Shown: piece after piece, positions 1-8,754 of the stretch
Numbering within the stretch: the first letter of the stretch is position 1
Layout: every line of letters starts with the position of its first letter
DNA from: Saprospiraceae bacterium
GTDB lineage: Bacteria > Bacteroidota > Bacteroidia > Chitinophagales > Saprospiraceae
Direction of reading: 5' to 3'
DNA: 33,440 nt
NCBI GenBank assembly: GCA_020630475.1
Contig: JAHDBI010000033.1
Coordinates: 1 to 33,440, forward strand
The notes under the pieces: generated by a model
Seen by the model: the letters and a program-made list of their open reading frames with translations, nothing else
Told to the model about the DNA's origin: nothing
Databases searched by the model: none
Program-made: the position numbers and the translations under genes

Positions 1-422
1 GTATAAGCTTCTGGATTTTGAAAATAACTGAACGCTTCCAACAAAGAACCCAGGATGATCCAGACTATAAAACCAAAAAAAATCTTTTTCCATTGGACTA
101 TCCCCTTTGGATTTATCAATGATATAATTTTTTGTTGATGACCTTTATGAACGAAAATCAGTAATGCAATGAGTGCAAAAAGAAACATTAGGACCATTAG
201 GAAAAAACCAAAATTCGGATTGATTCCAAAAATATCGAAATCAGGATTAGATGTAAATTGCTCCAAGTCTTCAGTCCCTAGAGTTGGATCTCCTTCGATT
301 TGATTTTGCAATACTAAAATCAATGGTATCTGTCCTAAAAAATAGCCCAATAAGAAAATCACAATCCCTATCGGATACTTCCATGCCTGGTCTATCTGTC
401 TTATTGATTCTTGAAATAACAT
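1..422 (-). CDS. CPBP-type intramembrane protease, N-terminal part (cut by window edge)
   Basis: Reading from an ATG at 422 toward base 1 gives 140 codons without a stop; the C-terminus lies outside the window. The protein starts MLFQESIRQIDQAWKYP and has hydrophobic segments at about residues 17-36, 72-93 and 116-130. A WKKIFFGFIVW segment and a FSYFQNPEAY segment close to the edge resemble the N-terminal half of Bacteroidota CPBP (Abi/CAAX-protease-like) membrane proteins. In those proteins the catalytic EExxxR helix comes later, so catalytic residues cannot be checked here. The start lies 4 bases past the stop of the acetyltransferase gene, so the two are probably co-transcribed. The family call is by recognition of the N-terminal pattern only; a different polytopic membrane protein is possible. 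Confidence 0.6.
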   Translation of the reverse strand, partial: MLFQESIRQIDQAWKYPIGIVIFLLGYFLGQIPLILVLQNQIEGDPTLGTEDLEQFTSNPDFDIFGINPNFGFFLMVLMFLFALIALLIFVHKGHQQKIISLINPKGIVQWKKIFFGFIVWIILGSLLEAFSYFQNPEAY

Positions 423-426
423 ATGC

Positions 427-930
427 CTACTTGAAGCAATACTCCCAACAATTAAAAGGAATTTTACTGCCGTGAAAATAGCAAAATCCATTGGCTTTAT
501 TAAAGCCTAGCTTCTCATATAAATAGTTACTCCATGGGTTACTACTAAACGCATCTAAGCGAATGGAAGACATTTTTTTATCTCGCGCATAGTCTATGGC
601 GAACTTCATTAATAAGGTACCAATTCCTTTATTTTGAAACTTAGGATGTACTGCAAATCGATGAATGACCATACATGGTTCTTTAAAGCGCCAAATCACA
701 TCTTTGTATTGTTCGTCCTGCTCTTGATTGATACTCACAACGCCCATTACATTTCCTTCGGATTGATATTTATACAAGTCATGATTTTCGACATCCAATT
801 GAACATCTGATTCTAAAGGGTATGTGTAATTCCATTGGTAAATACCTTTTGAAATCATAGCATCCGTACAAGAAACATACAAGGCAGCTATTTCCTTTAT
901 ATCATTCGGTGTAGCTAATTCAATACTCAT
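427..930 (-). CDS. GNAT family N-acetyltransferase
   Basis: This 167-residue protein has the length and pattern of a single-domain GNAT acetyltransferase, which moves an acetyl group from acetyl-CoA to an amine. The acetyl-CoA pyrophosphate-binding loop is seen as VHPKFQNKGIGTLLM (about residues 93-107, Q/RxxGxG type). It is followed by the typical helix and a C-terminal SNPWSNYLYEKLGF segment (N...Y.k.GF), a common end of the fold. The substrate cannot be inferred. It ends just before the start of the CPBP-type protease gene, suggesting a two-gene unit. It is divergent from the DUF6580 gene, with about 65 bases between the starts. Confidence 0.85.
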   Translation of the reverse strand: MSIELATPNDIKEIAALYVSCTDAMISKGIYQWNYTYPLESDVQLDVENHDLYKYQSEGNVMGVVSINQEQDEQYKDVIWRFKEPCMVIHRFAVHPKFQNKGIGTLLMKFAIDYARDKKMSSIRLDAFSSNPWSNYLYEKLGFNKANGFCYFHGSKIPFNCWEYCFK

Positions 931-938
931 CTTTTTAT

Positions 939-973
939 TTTGATGATTGAAAAAGAAAAATAATGTAATTTTG
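939..973 (+). promoter_or_regulatory. Putative Bacteroidota-type promoter of the DUF6580 gene
   Basis: TTTG at 939-942 and TAATTTTG at 966-973 match the -33 (TTTG) and -7 (TAnnTTTG) elements of the phylum's primary sigma factor; the 23-base spacer is at the long end. Transcription would begin around 980. That places the ATG at 978 at or before the transcript start and favours the ATG at 996. Confidence 0.4.
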
Positions 974-984
974 ATGTATGAACG

Positions 985-990
985 AAGGAG
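985..990 (+). promoter_or_regulatory. Shine-Dalgarno site that fixes the DUF6580 start
   Basis: AAGGAG lies 5 bases before the ATG at 996. A longer reading from the ATG at 978 would place this site inside the coding sequence. Strong Shine-Dalgarno sites are uncommon in this phylum, which makes the site informative for choosing the start. Confidence 0.6.
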
Positions 991-995
991 TTAAT

Positions 996-1562
996 ATGAA
1001 AAAGAATCAAAAATGGACCCTCGCTGCTACTGTTATCATCGTTGTAGCCGCCATCAGTAGATTGCTTCCGCATCCAGACAATGTAACCCCTATTGCCTCT
1101 ATGGCTCTTTTTGGAGGAGCATATTTTGGGAGAAAATATATGATGTTCTTAGTACCATTTGCGGCGTTGCTTTTAAGTGATATCGTTTTGAACAACACCA
1201 TATTGAGAGGTTTTTATCCAGATCAAACGGGTTTCATATTTATTGCTCCTTACATGATTTGGGGATATTTGGCCTTTGGAATTGTAGTTTGTTTGGGTTA
1301 TCTTCTAAAGAACAAAGTGACTGTACTCAATGTTATGGGGATCACTTTGATTTCTTCCTTAATATTCTTTTTTCTAACCAACTATGGATTTTGGTTACAG
1401 TTTGCGCCAGAGAAAAACATGGTCACTTTAGGTGCGACATTTACCGCTGGTGTACCTTTCTTTCGGAATACGATCATTGGCAATCTTTTCTTTTCTCTTC
1501 TATTATTTGGCGGATTTGAATATTTCAAATCATTACAGAACAGTAAAAAGGAGTTAGCCTAA
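996..1562 (+). CDS. DUF6580 family membrane protein (putative transport protein)
   Basis: The 188-residue product is almost entirely hydrophobic, with about five or six membrane segments. It carries the family's hallmark near the N-terminus, AISRLLPHPDNVTPIASMALFGGAYF, followed by a LLLSDIVLN segment. DUF6580 proteins are widespread in Bacteroidota and resemble substrate-binding (S) components of ECF transporters, but no substrate is established. The start at 996 is chosen over an in-frame ATG at 978 because a Shine-Dalgarno site and the likely transcript start lie between them. The stop codon directly abuts the stop of the convergent PgpH-like gene. Confidence 0.75.
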   Translation: MKKNQKWTLAATVIIVVAAISRLLPHPDNVTPIASMALFGGAYFGRKYMMFLVPFAALLLSDIVLNNTILRGFYPDQTGFIFIAPYMIWGYLAFGIVVCLGYLLKNKVTVLNVMGITLISSLIFFFLTNYGFWLQFAPEKNMVTLGATFTAGVPFFRNTIIGNLFFSLLLFGGFEYFKSLQNSKKELA

Positions 1563-3563
1563 CTAGGATTTTGGCTCTTCTGGGTATTCAACTCGAACAT
1601 GATATATGTTTCGAAGTAATGATTTAAAGGTCGACTTACATTTTTCTAAATCATCAAAGGTCAACATAGAGTCATCTAATTGATGGTGCTCTAGTTTGAA
1701 GTTCACAATTTTATCTACTAATTGGTCAATGTCCTGACCGGTTGGGTTTTTCAAACTCTTAGATGCAGCCTCTATTGAATCCGCCATCATCAGAATGGTC
1801 TCTTCTTTTGTTATTGGATTTGGTCCTGGATACCTAAACAAAGATTCGTCAAAGTTGTGTTCCGGATTTTCTTTGAGGTGATTTCTGTAAAAATACTCCA
1901 CACGTGTTGTCCCATGATGCGATTGAATAAAATCGGTAATCACTTTAGGCAGTCTCGCTTTTTTCGCCATTGCCATTCCTTCAGAGATATGACCTATGAT
2001 AATTTTTGCACTTTCAATATTACTCAATTCATCGTGTGGATTTTGGCCCCCGGACTGATTCTCAATAAAATATTGCGAATTAGGGATTTTACCAATATCA
2101 TGATATAATGCAGCTACTTTGATCAATAATGAATTACCACCTATTTTTTCAGTCGCGGCTTCCGCCAAATTGGATACTTGCAATGAATGCTGTAATGTGC
2201 CTGGAGCCTTTAAAGACATCTCCTTTAACAAGGGACGATTCATGTCACTCAATTCTTTCAGCGTAATGTCCGAAGTAAAACCAAACACTCTCTCTATTAA
2301 AGGAATAAATGGATAAGCTAATAAGCACAAAAATACATTAAGCATGAGCCATGGAAAAACATACCAGTCTAGACCTGTAAAGGATCCAGTCTTTATCAAT
2401 GACAATCCTAAATACCCTAAGAGATAGGTTCCGAGAATGATACCTAGTGCAATAAAAAACTTATCCCAGTATCTCGTTTCCGAACTAAATAACACTGCTA
2501 CTATACCTACTAATATTTGCAAGAAGGTAAACTCATAACCAAGATTAGAAAGAAAGCTAGCAATCAATATCACAACAATGTGTACAAACAATGCTAGCCT
2601 TGCGTTATAGAAATTTTTAATTACTATAGGTACTATGCAAAATGGTATTAAGTAGGCACTCAAACCATACGATGATTCTACAAGGGCAACTAAACTTGCA
2701 AAAATCAATGGCCAAATTAGCACAAATGTCAATTTCCTATTGTTGTCATAGATGCTTGGATAATAACTTATCAAAAAGAATAAAAGAGCTCCTATGATAA
2801 GACAAGTCAACAACAGGTAGCCCACAAAAACTATAAAAGGCGATTTGTTATCTTTTGTATTCGCTGCATAAGCATTCTTATATGCATTCAAAATATCTAG
2901 ACGATCTTTGCTTACTGTTTGGCCAGATGATATCAATACATCTCCTTTTGAAATTTCTACCCCTTGTACATTGAGATTAGACAACTTCTCTTGTAAAACT
3001 TGCTTAGTCTTCCCTTCGTTATAAACCACATTTTCATTGAAGACATAACCGTCTAACAAGCTGTTATTGATACCAATACTACTGGCTAACTCTTTTTTAA
3101 CATTATCTATGGTTACAAATTCGGCGAAAGCCTTATCCACAGTATTACCCTCTACCTTATAATTAATCGTCTTATTGGCATATTTCTCAAAATCCTGATC
3201 ACGTACAACACCTCGATTATATGCCCCTGACATGGTTGCACTCAACTGAGTCATATCAATGACTAAACTATCGTTTTGATTTAGTAAGTAATTATTTAAA
3301 TCGTTTAAGGCTTGCGCCAAATTAATGTTAGATTTATCAAAATGCGCTCTATGGTCACGCTCAATTCGTCCTTTTTCTAAGTCTATTATATCCTGATCTG
3401 GATTAACCGTAAAGTCAAAATTGGCAGTAACATCGTCGTTTAACCATTTTTGTCCTTTAACAAAGTTGAAGTTTAATTGTGTTGTCTTGGGAAACAACAA
3501 AGTAATCAAGGCAATGATACCTGCGATAATAATGTACTTCAGTCCTTGAGAAAATTGATTCAT
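1563..3563 (-). CDS. 7TM-HD (HDIG) membrane phosphodiesterase, PgpH-like
   Basis: This 666-residue protein has the full 7TMR-HD architecture. There is a membrane anchor at about residues 10-26, a large extracytoplasmic region (about 30-240), seven membrane segments (about 243-425) and a C-terminal cytoplasmic HD domain. Metal ligands are visible: H459 in PGTLQHS, H488-D489 in the HDIGK motif, H549-H550 in SHHGT and D595 in MADSIEA. Characterised relatives (PgpH of Listeria) hydrolyse the second messenger cyclic di-AMP; that substrate is inferred here from architecture alone. It is the last gene of a run with the adenosyltransferase and ABC ATPase genes (gaps of 39 and 32 bases). It ends flush with the convergent DUF6580 gene, without a terminator between them. 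Confidence 0.85.
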   Translation of the reverse strand: MNQFSQGLKYIIIAGIIALITLLFPKTTQLNFNFVKGQKWLNDDVTANFDFTVNPDQDIIDLEKGRIERDHRAHFDKSNINLAQALNDLNNYLLNQNDSLVIDMTQLSATMSGAYNRGVVRDQDFEKYANKTINYKVEGNTVDKAFAEFVTIDNVKKELASSIGINNSLLDGYVFNENVVYNEGKTKQVLQEKLSNLNVQGVEISKGDVLISSGQTVSKDRLDILNAYKNAYAANTKDNKSPFIVFVGYLLLTCLIIGALLFFLISYYPSIYDNNRKLTFVLIWPLIFASLVALVESSYGLSAYLIPFCIVPIVIKNFYNARLALFVHIVVILIASFLSNLGYEFTFLQILVGIVAVLFSSETRYWDKFFIALGIILGTYLLGYLGLSLIKTGSFTGLDWYVFPWLMLNVFLCLLAYPFIPLIERVFGFTSDITLKELSDMNRPLLKEMSLKAPGTLQHSLQVSNLAEAATEKIGGNSLLIKVAALYHDIGKIPNSQYFIENQSGGQNPHDELSNIESAKIIIGHISEGMAMAKKARLPKVITDFIQSHHGTTRVEYFYRNHLKENPEHNFDESLFRYPGPNPITKEETILMMADSIEAASKSLKNPTGQDIDQLVDKIVNFKLEHHQLDDSMLTFDDLEKCKSTFKSLLRNIYHVRVEYPEEPKS
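3120..3132 (+). repeat. Dispersed motif TTCGGCGAAAGCC, copy 1
   Basis: One of four exact 13-base copies in the window. It lies in the PgpH-like gene, antisense to it, where the complement encodes KAFAE. The GCGAAAGC core is at 3124-3131. Confidence 0.7.
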
Positions 3564-3602
3564 TGATTAAACTTAGATTCAAAGAGAAATTTACAACAAT
3601 AT

Positions 3603-4148
3603 TTAGGAAGATGTCCATTTAACTTCATCCACGTTATCCATGTGACTAATCCATCGACATAGAACAAAAAGGTAATCTGAAAGTCTATTTAAATAACGGA
3701 TAATAACATTGTCTAAATCTTCGACATTTGATAAGGCTACAACACGACGTTCTGCTCTTCTACAAATGGTTCTTGCCAAATGAGCAAAGGCGTTAGATTT
3801 ATTCCCTCCAGGTAATATGAAACTCTTTAACTCGGGCAAGGACTCATTCCATTCATCCATTTGATGTTCTAGGAATTCAATATCATGATCGTCCACGCAG
3901 GGCAAATCAAATTTATTATTTGGGTCCATTGCCAAATTAGAGCCGATATTAAAAAGCAAATGTTGAATTCTATAAAGTTGATCCTTAAAGGCTATATCCT
4001 CACTTAGATGCTCAATCACCAAGGCCAATGAACTATTTAATTCATCCACTGTACCGTATGATTCAATTCTTAAATGATCTTTAGGAACGATTGTCCCTCC
4101 AAATAATGAAGTATTACCCTTATCTCCAGTTTTCGTATAGATTTTCAC
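3603..4148 (-). CDS. Cob(I)yrinic acid a,c-diamide adenosyltransferase, PduO type
   Basis: The enzyme transfers the adenosyl group of ATP to cob(I)alamin to make coenzyme B12 (adenosylcobalamin) in the cytoplasm. The 181 residues show the family pattern: the N-terminal ATP-binding TKTGDKGNTSLFGG (5-18), YGTVDELNS (31-39), FILPGG (110-115), the RTICRRAERRVV helix (126-137) and RYLNRLSDYLFVLCR (151-165). The start codon is GTG. It sits between the ABC ATPase gene and the PgpH-like gene with short gaps, so it is probably co-transcribed with them, although their functions are not obviously linked. A BtuB/BtuG-like cobalamin uptake pair lies about 18 kb away. Confidence 0.92.
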   Translation of the reverse strand: MKIYTKTGDKGNTSLFGGTIVPKDHLRIESYGTVDELNSSLALVIEHLSEDIAFKDQLYRIQHLLFNIGSNLAMDPNNKFDLPCVDDHDIEFLEHQMDEWNESLPELKSFILPGGNKSNAFAHLARTICRRAERRVVALSNVEDLDNVIIRYLNRLSDYLFVLCRWISHMDNVDEVKWTSS

Positions 4149-4180
4149 AGTTCGGTTTTAATCTAAACGAAGGTAATAAA

Positions 4181-4921
4181 TTAGCTTATATTATATCTGT
4201 GTTCTGGGTTATCCACGTGAATGATATTTTTATTCAATTCGTCCGTTTCAACGAGACCATCACGTAATCGGATAATTCGATGTGCGTGTTCTGCTATATC
4301 AGGTTCGTGGGTTACGATAATGATGGTATTCCCATTGGCTTGAATCCGCTCAAAAATGGACATGATTTCAATGGATGTTTTAGTATCTAAATTCCCTGTT
4401 GGCTCGTCGGCCAATATTATAGCAGGATCATTAACCAAGGCACGTGCAATGGCTACTCTTTGTCTTTGTCCTCCTGAAAGTTCATTAGGTTTATGAGAAA
4501 CTCTGTCTCCCAATCCAACTTCGGCTAAAACCTCTTCTGCCCTTGCCATACGTTTCGACCTGCTCATCCCTGAATAAATCAATGGCAATGCAACATTCTC
4601 AAGAGCAGACAAACGGGGCAATAAATTAAAGGTTTGAAATATAAATCCGATCTCCTTGTTTCTAACATCCGCCAATTCGCTATCATCCATTGAACTCACA
4701 TTGATGTTATTCAAAAAATACTGACCGGCAGTTGGAGTATCTAAACATCCTAACAAGTTCATTAAGGTGGATTTACCGGACCCACTAGGCCCCATTAATG
4801 CGACGTATTCGTTTTTTGATATGGTAACATTGATGGATTTTAAGGCGTGAACTTCTTCACTTCCCATAACATAAGTCTTCCTTAAATCATCCACTTTAAT
4901 TATAGTATCCATTTTTGTCAT
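4181..4921 (-). CDS. ABC transporter ATP-binding protein, LolD/MacB type
   Basis: This stand-alone ABC ATPase has Walker A (GPSGSGKST), the Q-loop region ([18 protein letters not shown]), the signature [15 protein letters not shown], Walker B with catalytic Glu and D-loop ([11 protein letters not shown]), and the switch His in [21 protein letters not shown] and EPTGNLD are typical of the LolD/MacB/FtsE group, which drives lipoprotein release, efflux or envelope remodelling with MacB-like permeases. No permease is adjacent, so the partner is unknown. An ATG at 4921 is used; an ATG at 4912 (MDTII) is equally plausible and a TTG at 4927 is possible. The gene is divergent from the deoxynucleoside kinase gene and heads the operon-like run with the adenosyltransferase and PgpH-like genes. 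Confidence 0.88.
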   Translation of the reverse strand: MTKMDTIIKVDDLRKTYVMGSEEVHALKSINVTISKNEYVALMGPSGSGKSTLMNLLGCLDTPTAGQYFLNNINVSSMDDSELADVRNKEIGFIFQTFNLLPRLSALENVALPLIYSGMSRSKRMARAEEVLAEVGLGDRVSHKPNELSGGQRQRVAIARALVNDPAIILADEPTGNLDTKTSIEIMSIFERIQANGNTIIIVTHEPDIAEHAHRIIRLRDGLVETDELNKNIIHVDNPEHRYNIS

Positions 4922-4984
4922 TTGCAATAAAGATAAGGAAGCTGAGGAGTTAGATTGTATAAAATAGATTCAGAGCTAATATTA

Positions 4985-4997
4985 TTCGGCGAAAGCC
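4985..4997 (+). repeat. Dispersed motif TTCGGCGAAAGCC, copy 2 (intergenic)
   Basis: An exact 13-base copy in the intergenic region between the divergent ABC ATPase and deoxynucleoside kinase genes, so protein coding cannot explain it. Core at 4989-4996. The remainder of this 164-base intergenic stretch is very AT-rich (about 5016-5060) with no TAnnTTTG element that I can see. Confidence 0.7.
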
Positions 4998-5085
4998 ACG
5001 AAAAAGCCTAAGAACTTACATATTTTAAACATATTTATATTTAAAATTTATATTATTACACTCCTTTTCAAAGAAGAATACTGAG

Positions 5086-5706
5086 ATGATAAAACATATT
5101 GCCGTAGCTGGAAATATAGGAGCTGGAAAAACCAGTTTGTCTGAACGATTATCTCAGCATTATGGGTGGGAGGTACAATACGAAGATACGAGTACCAACC
5201 CCTACCTCAGCGATTTTTATAATGACATGAATCGCTGGTCTTTCAATCTTCAAGTGTACTTTTTAAACAGTCGATATCGACAAGTTTTAGATATTCGCAA
5301 AGGGGATAAAACGGTTATTCAAGATCGGACCATTTATGAAGATGCACACATCTTTGCTCCCAATCTTCATGAGATGGGACTTATGTCCAAAAGAGATTTT
5401 GATAATTACTTCTCCTTATTCGAATTGATGTCACAACATGTTGATGCTCCGGACTTAGTCATTTATCTAAAGGCAAGCATCCCAACGCTGGTGAGTCACA
5501 TTCAAACAAGAGGTCGGGATTACGAAGGTAGTATGAGCCTAGATTATCTAAGAAAGCTCAACGAAAGATATGAATCCTGGATCGATAGCTACCAAGAAGG
5601 AAAACTAGTGATCATTAATGCTGATGAAATTGACTTCATCAATCAACCAGAAGATTTGGGTAAAATCATCGAAGCCATTGATGGCAAACTACACGGTTTA
5701 TTCTAA
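5086..5706 (+). CDS. Deoxynucleoside kinase (deoxyadenosine/deoxyguanosine kinase family)
   Basis: The product (206 residues) belongs to the dNK family, which phosphorylates deoxynucleosides with ATP in the nucleotide salvage pathway. Visible are the P-loop GNIGAGKTS (9-17), the family motif DRTIYED (80-86, with the D-R pair that contacts substrate) and the arginine-rich lid (TRGRDYE, about 145-151). The length fits bacterial dAK/dGK enzymes. The substrate choice (dA, dG or dC) cannot be read from these motifs with certainty. The gene is divergent from the ABC ATPase gene. It shares its last bases with the stop of the convergent C25-like gene (CTAA read on both strands). Confidence 0.88.
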   Translation: MIKHIAVAGNIGAGKTSLSERLSQHYGWEVQYEDTSTNPYLSDFYNDMNRWSFNLQVYFLNSRYRQVLDIRKGDKTVIQDRTIYEDAHIFAPNLHEMGLMSKRDFDNYFSLFELMSQHVDAPDLVIYLKASIPTLVSHIQTRGRDYEGSMSLDYLRKLNERYESWIDSYQEGKLVIINADEIDFINQPEDLGKIIEAIDGKLHGLF

Positions 5707-7859
5707 TTCGTTTTATTGATGGTTATTACTTGTTTCCATCCACATTTAGATTCTAAATTTAATTGATACAAGCCAGAATTTAGATCGGTCAAATTTATAG
5801 GACCATTGATGTCTGCCACCATTTGCTTTTGCCCGAAAGAATTAACTATCGTAAATGAACTAAAGATCGGAGGAAGATTATCCGTGTAAAGTAATCCTGA
5901 TGTCGGATTAGGATACACCATCTTAGATAAATCAATGATGTCCTCAATAGACGAAACCATATCTAATCCATCACAATCTTCGTCAATACCATTGTTAACA
6001 ATTTCTGTTGCACCGGGATAAATGTTTGGATCATTATCGTTACAATCATCAGAATTATCGACATAACCTTCGGGCAAACTACAGTCCATTACAGTGACCT
6101 CAGGGTCTCCGAATCCATCACCATCCGTATCCGCATAGAAACTTGTAATATCACTATTCACTCCTACATAAATGGAAGTTTCACGAGCTAAACTCATGTT
6201 ATAATATGATCCACTGGCTGTCTCTTCTAGACGAATACTTTTAACTCTATAGAAATATTCGTTATCTGGTCCAAGGCAAAAATCCTCGTAACTATTTGTT
6301 GGATACAATTCTTCTATTAACTCCCAGGGACCTTCATCCACTTTGCGGTATAACATAAACCCCTCGGTTGCTTCTTCATTTTCGGACCATTCTACTAAGA
6401 CATCTCCATCAATTTCAGCAGCTCCTATTTCACCCACTGGACGTACATAATGTAAGCGTAATGAAGGATCACCTAACAATGCCATATGCGCCCCTCTCGC
6501 ACCAAATCCCAGGTCAAAAACAGATGGATTCATATTTTGTGAGAATCTTGTAGAAAAACCAATATGCCTACCTAATGCCATATGGTGTGTTGCCCAATTT
6601 GGTCTTCCAGCCCACATATTAGTCAGTATGTCGCCACTTCCTAAAGCTGAACGCAAGAAATTATTTTGAGAATCCCAATCACCAAAATAACTTCCAAAAG
6701 TCATCAAGAAAACCGTATTTAGAGATTTTGAGGCATATAGACTTGCTGTCGAACCAATACCACTCGCACTTGTATATGTTCCTCCACCACAACCATAAGA
6801 ACATAAATAAGATTCATTTTCAAGTGCCACATCAAAATCCCCCACGCTTACACTATCTGCCCCAAACATCGGAACATAATTTCTCCACGCATTTTGTCCA
6901 AACCCCTCCGTGAAGTTTCCAAAATTATTTTCAACAATTGCTCTTCGTCTGTGTCTAATCTCTCCTATTTTATATTGATGAGCTTTGTCCAAGTATTTTT
7001 TCGTTAAGGTCAATTCGTCTTCCGCGAAAGCGGGTAAATTACTAAAGTCAACCCGACCTACTTCTAATTCGACTAAACTAGGAATTCCACTCTGATCAAA
7101 TTTTCCATCACCTGGAATATTCTTATTTTCTGGACGAGAAGAAGTGGTAATATTCACATTTGAATCTGTCCAAATTCCGTCGAGCTCTGCATAAAAGGAA
7201 TCTGACGCCCAAGCACCTACATGATCGCCGTGTCCATCATATGCTGTGGATCCCGAATAAGGCACAGGCACATTACCGATTAAATACAAGGCTTGTGACA
7301 ATTCATAAGACTGATTATACCAGGCCATAATATCTGCTTTAATACCGATCACAAAATCATTCGAACTAACAATTTGATCTTCTACTTCCCAGCCATCCAT
7401 GATGAGATCTGTCTTCAATTGATCAATTTCTTCCGATAAATTAGTGTCGATACTTTCTTCAATAATGAGCAAGACTCGTCCTATCTCATGTTGCGGTTTC
7501 ACTCTTTTACCCGCAAAAATCAAACCTTCAGCTGTGGGTCCAGTTAATGTTTTCTCCATCAAATAATGTACTGATTGACCATCTGAAATTGGATCAATCT
7601 CATACATATCAGTGTTTCCGTCTAAGGTCGCAAGGGGTATAATATTGAAAGGACTATCCTCTACTTGGTATATAGTATAAGCCGTTGCTGCAGGATCAGG
7701 AATCCATTTTAAATACGTACTCCCTGTGTTGTCATCGATGACCAATTCTGTAGCAACTGATTCGTTCAAGTCTACCGTGACTTGTGCATGTGCTGGAGTC
7801 AATGACCAAGAAATGACAAGGAATATTGTAGATAGTAATAATGATGCGCTCGTTCTCAT
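5703..7859 (-). CDS. Secreted gingipain-fold (C25-like) protein with MopE-type metal-binding region and T9SS tail
   Basis: This 718-residue protein has, in order: a signal peptide (1-26, cleaved after AHA), a small beta domain, a region resembling peptidase family C25 (about 125-475), a fibronectin III-like domain (about 475-570), a DxDGDGFGD plus DDCNDNDPNIYPGATE plus DEDCDG segment (575-632) of the MopE/putative metal-binding type, and a T9SS type A sorting domain starting VYPNPTSG (about 648-718). C25-like landmarks are LIGNVPVPYSG (193-203), SDSFYAELDG (219-228), VGRV (267-270) and LLGDPSLRL (461-469). Where gingipains have the catalytic GHG and Cys, this protein reads YGCGGG (355-360) and TFGSYFGDWD (387-396), so the classical dyad appears absent. 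Predicted location is the cell surface or outside the cell. The C25 relationship is by eye. Confidence 0.7.
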   Translation of the reverse strand: MRTSASLLLSTIFLVISWSLTPAHAQVTVDLNESVATELVIDDNTGSTYLKWIPDPAATAYTIYQVEDSPFNIIPLATLDGNTDMYEIDPISDGQSVHYLMEKTLTGPTAEGLIFAGKRVKPQHEIGRVLLIIEESIDTNLSEEIDQLKTDLIMDGWEVEDQIVSSNDFVIGIKADIMAWYNQSYELSQALYLIGNVPVPYSGSTAYDGHGDHVGAWASDSFYAELDGIWTDSNVNITTSSRPENKNIPGDGKFDQSGIPSLVELEVGRVDFSNLPAFAEDELTLTKKYLDKAHQYKIGEIRHRRRAIVENNFGNFTEGFGQNAWRNYVPMFGADSVSVGDFDVALENESYLCSYGCGGGTYTSASGIGSTASLYASKSLNTVFLMTFGSYFGDWDSQNNFLRSALGSGDILTNMWAGRPNWATHHMALGRHIGFSTRFSQNMNPSVFDLGFGARGAHMALLGDPSLRLHYVRPVGEIGAAEIDGDVLVEWSENEEATEGFMLYRKVDEGPWELIEELYPTNSYEDFCLGPDNEYFYRVKSIRLEETASGSYYNMSLARETSIYVGVNSDITSFYADTDGDGFGDPEVTVMDCSLPEGYVDNSDDCNDNDPNIYPGATEIVNNGIDEDCDGLDMVSSIEDIIDLSKMVYPNPTSGLLYTDNLPPIFSSFTIVNSFGQKQMVADINGPINLTDLNSGLYQLNLESKCGWKQVITINKTN
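7024..7031 (+). repeat. GCGAAAGC mini-hairpin motif
   Basis: Octamer core within CCGCGAAAGCGG, a perfect inverted repeat around GAAA. It is antisense to the C25-like gene, whose complement here encodes PAFAE. The arms differ from the GGC/GCC copies yet still pair. Confidence 0.6.
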
Positions 7860-7901
7860 ACGGAAGTATTTCTATATACTAGTTAATATAAGAAATGCTT
7901 G

Positions 7902-8711
7902 CTATTTAAATGCAAAGCCTTGTATAAAGGAATAGTAAAAGACGGCATCTTCATTGGATCTAAGCGATTCAAATTCTTTTTTGACTTTCGTCCAATGTAA
8001 TTTGTTCTTAATACCTCTTTCCTCCAATGGTACATAACCGCTATGAACGAGTCCTTCCCAGTAAGTCAATTTCTCTTCACGCTTATCTGGAGTGGATTTA
8101 TCCCATTGCATAGGAAAGGGTTTAACCACTACCCGAGTAAATTCTGCGTCTTTAAGGATATTGCCCAATTTTAAACCCACATTTGCATCCATGCCCATAT
8201 CAGCTTGAAGCTTGATTGTGGCTTTCCACATGGACATGATCTCATCACAAGTGGGTTCTAAATTTAAACTATCATGAAATACTTCAGTGATTTGAATTAA
8301 AGCATTATCCATTAAATTTGGCTTAATGGCGTTAAGCAACTCCACTGGTTTAGGCACATGTTCTAATACCCAGACCATTAAGAGACTATCAAAATGATTT
8401 ATTGGTAAAGGGTTTTCTTTCAAGACATCAGCACAAATTAGATGGTATCTATCCTCCTCTATACCAGCAAGGGTGAGATTCTTTTTTGCTTGATTAATTT
8501 GTTCTTCTGAATTATCTAATCCCGTCACTTTTAGATTTGGGAATCTTTTTAACAAATAGATCATTTGCGCTCCTACTCCGCAACCAATTTCCAAAACATG
8601 TGTTGAACCATTGAATGACATGTTTTGATAAATGTATTTGGATATTACGTCGTTTTGATAAATCAGACGTTCTTGTTCTTCTTTACTAAATCCGTGTATA
8701 TATTCGCTCAT
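7902..8711 (-). CDS. Class I SAM-dependent methyltransferase
   Basis: Motif I of Rossmann-fold methyltransferases is clear (VLEIGCGVGAQ), followed by an acidic motif II (VTGLDNSEEQI) and the post-motif VWVLEHVPKP. Length is 269 residues, without a signal peptide or membrane segment, so it should be cytosolic. The substrate is unknown: the pattern is shared by many small-molecule methyltransferases. The C-terminal part (about 165-269) contains KLTYWEGLVHSGYVPLEE and is less conserved. It is divergent from yggS with 43 bases between starts and lies 42 bases upstream of the C25-like gene on the same strand, so co-transcription with that gene is possible. Confidence 0.82.
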   Translation of the reverse strand: MSEYIHGFSKEEQERLIYQNDVISKYIYQNMSFNGSTHVLEIGCGVGAQMIYLLKRFPNLKVTGLDNSEEQINQAKKNLTLAGIEEDRYHLICADVLKENPLPINHFDSLLMVWVLEHVPKPVELLNAIKPNLMDNALIQITEVFHDSLNLEPTCDEIMSMWKATIKLQADMGMDANVGLKLGNILKDAEFTRVVVKPFPMQWDKSTPDKREEKLTYWEGLVHSGYVPLEERGIKNKLHWTKVKKEFESLRSNEDAVFYYSFIQGFAFK

Positions 8712-8727
8712 GAAAAATATTCATGTT

Positions 8728-8735
8728 TAAATTTG
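8728..8735 (+). promoter_or_regulatory. Putative -7 element (TAAATTTG) for yggS
   Basis: TAAATTTG matches TAnnTTTG and sits 19 bases before the yggS ATG, implying a short leader. The -33 position has TTCG (8703-8706) instead of TTTG, so the promoter is weakly supported. Confidence 0.35.
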
Positions 8736-8754
8736 AATAATCAATTTGCTATAA

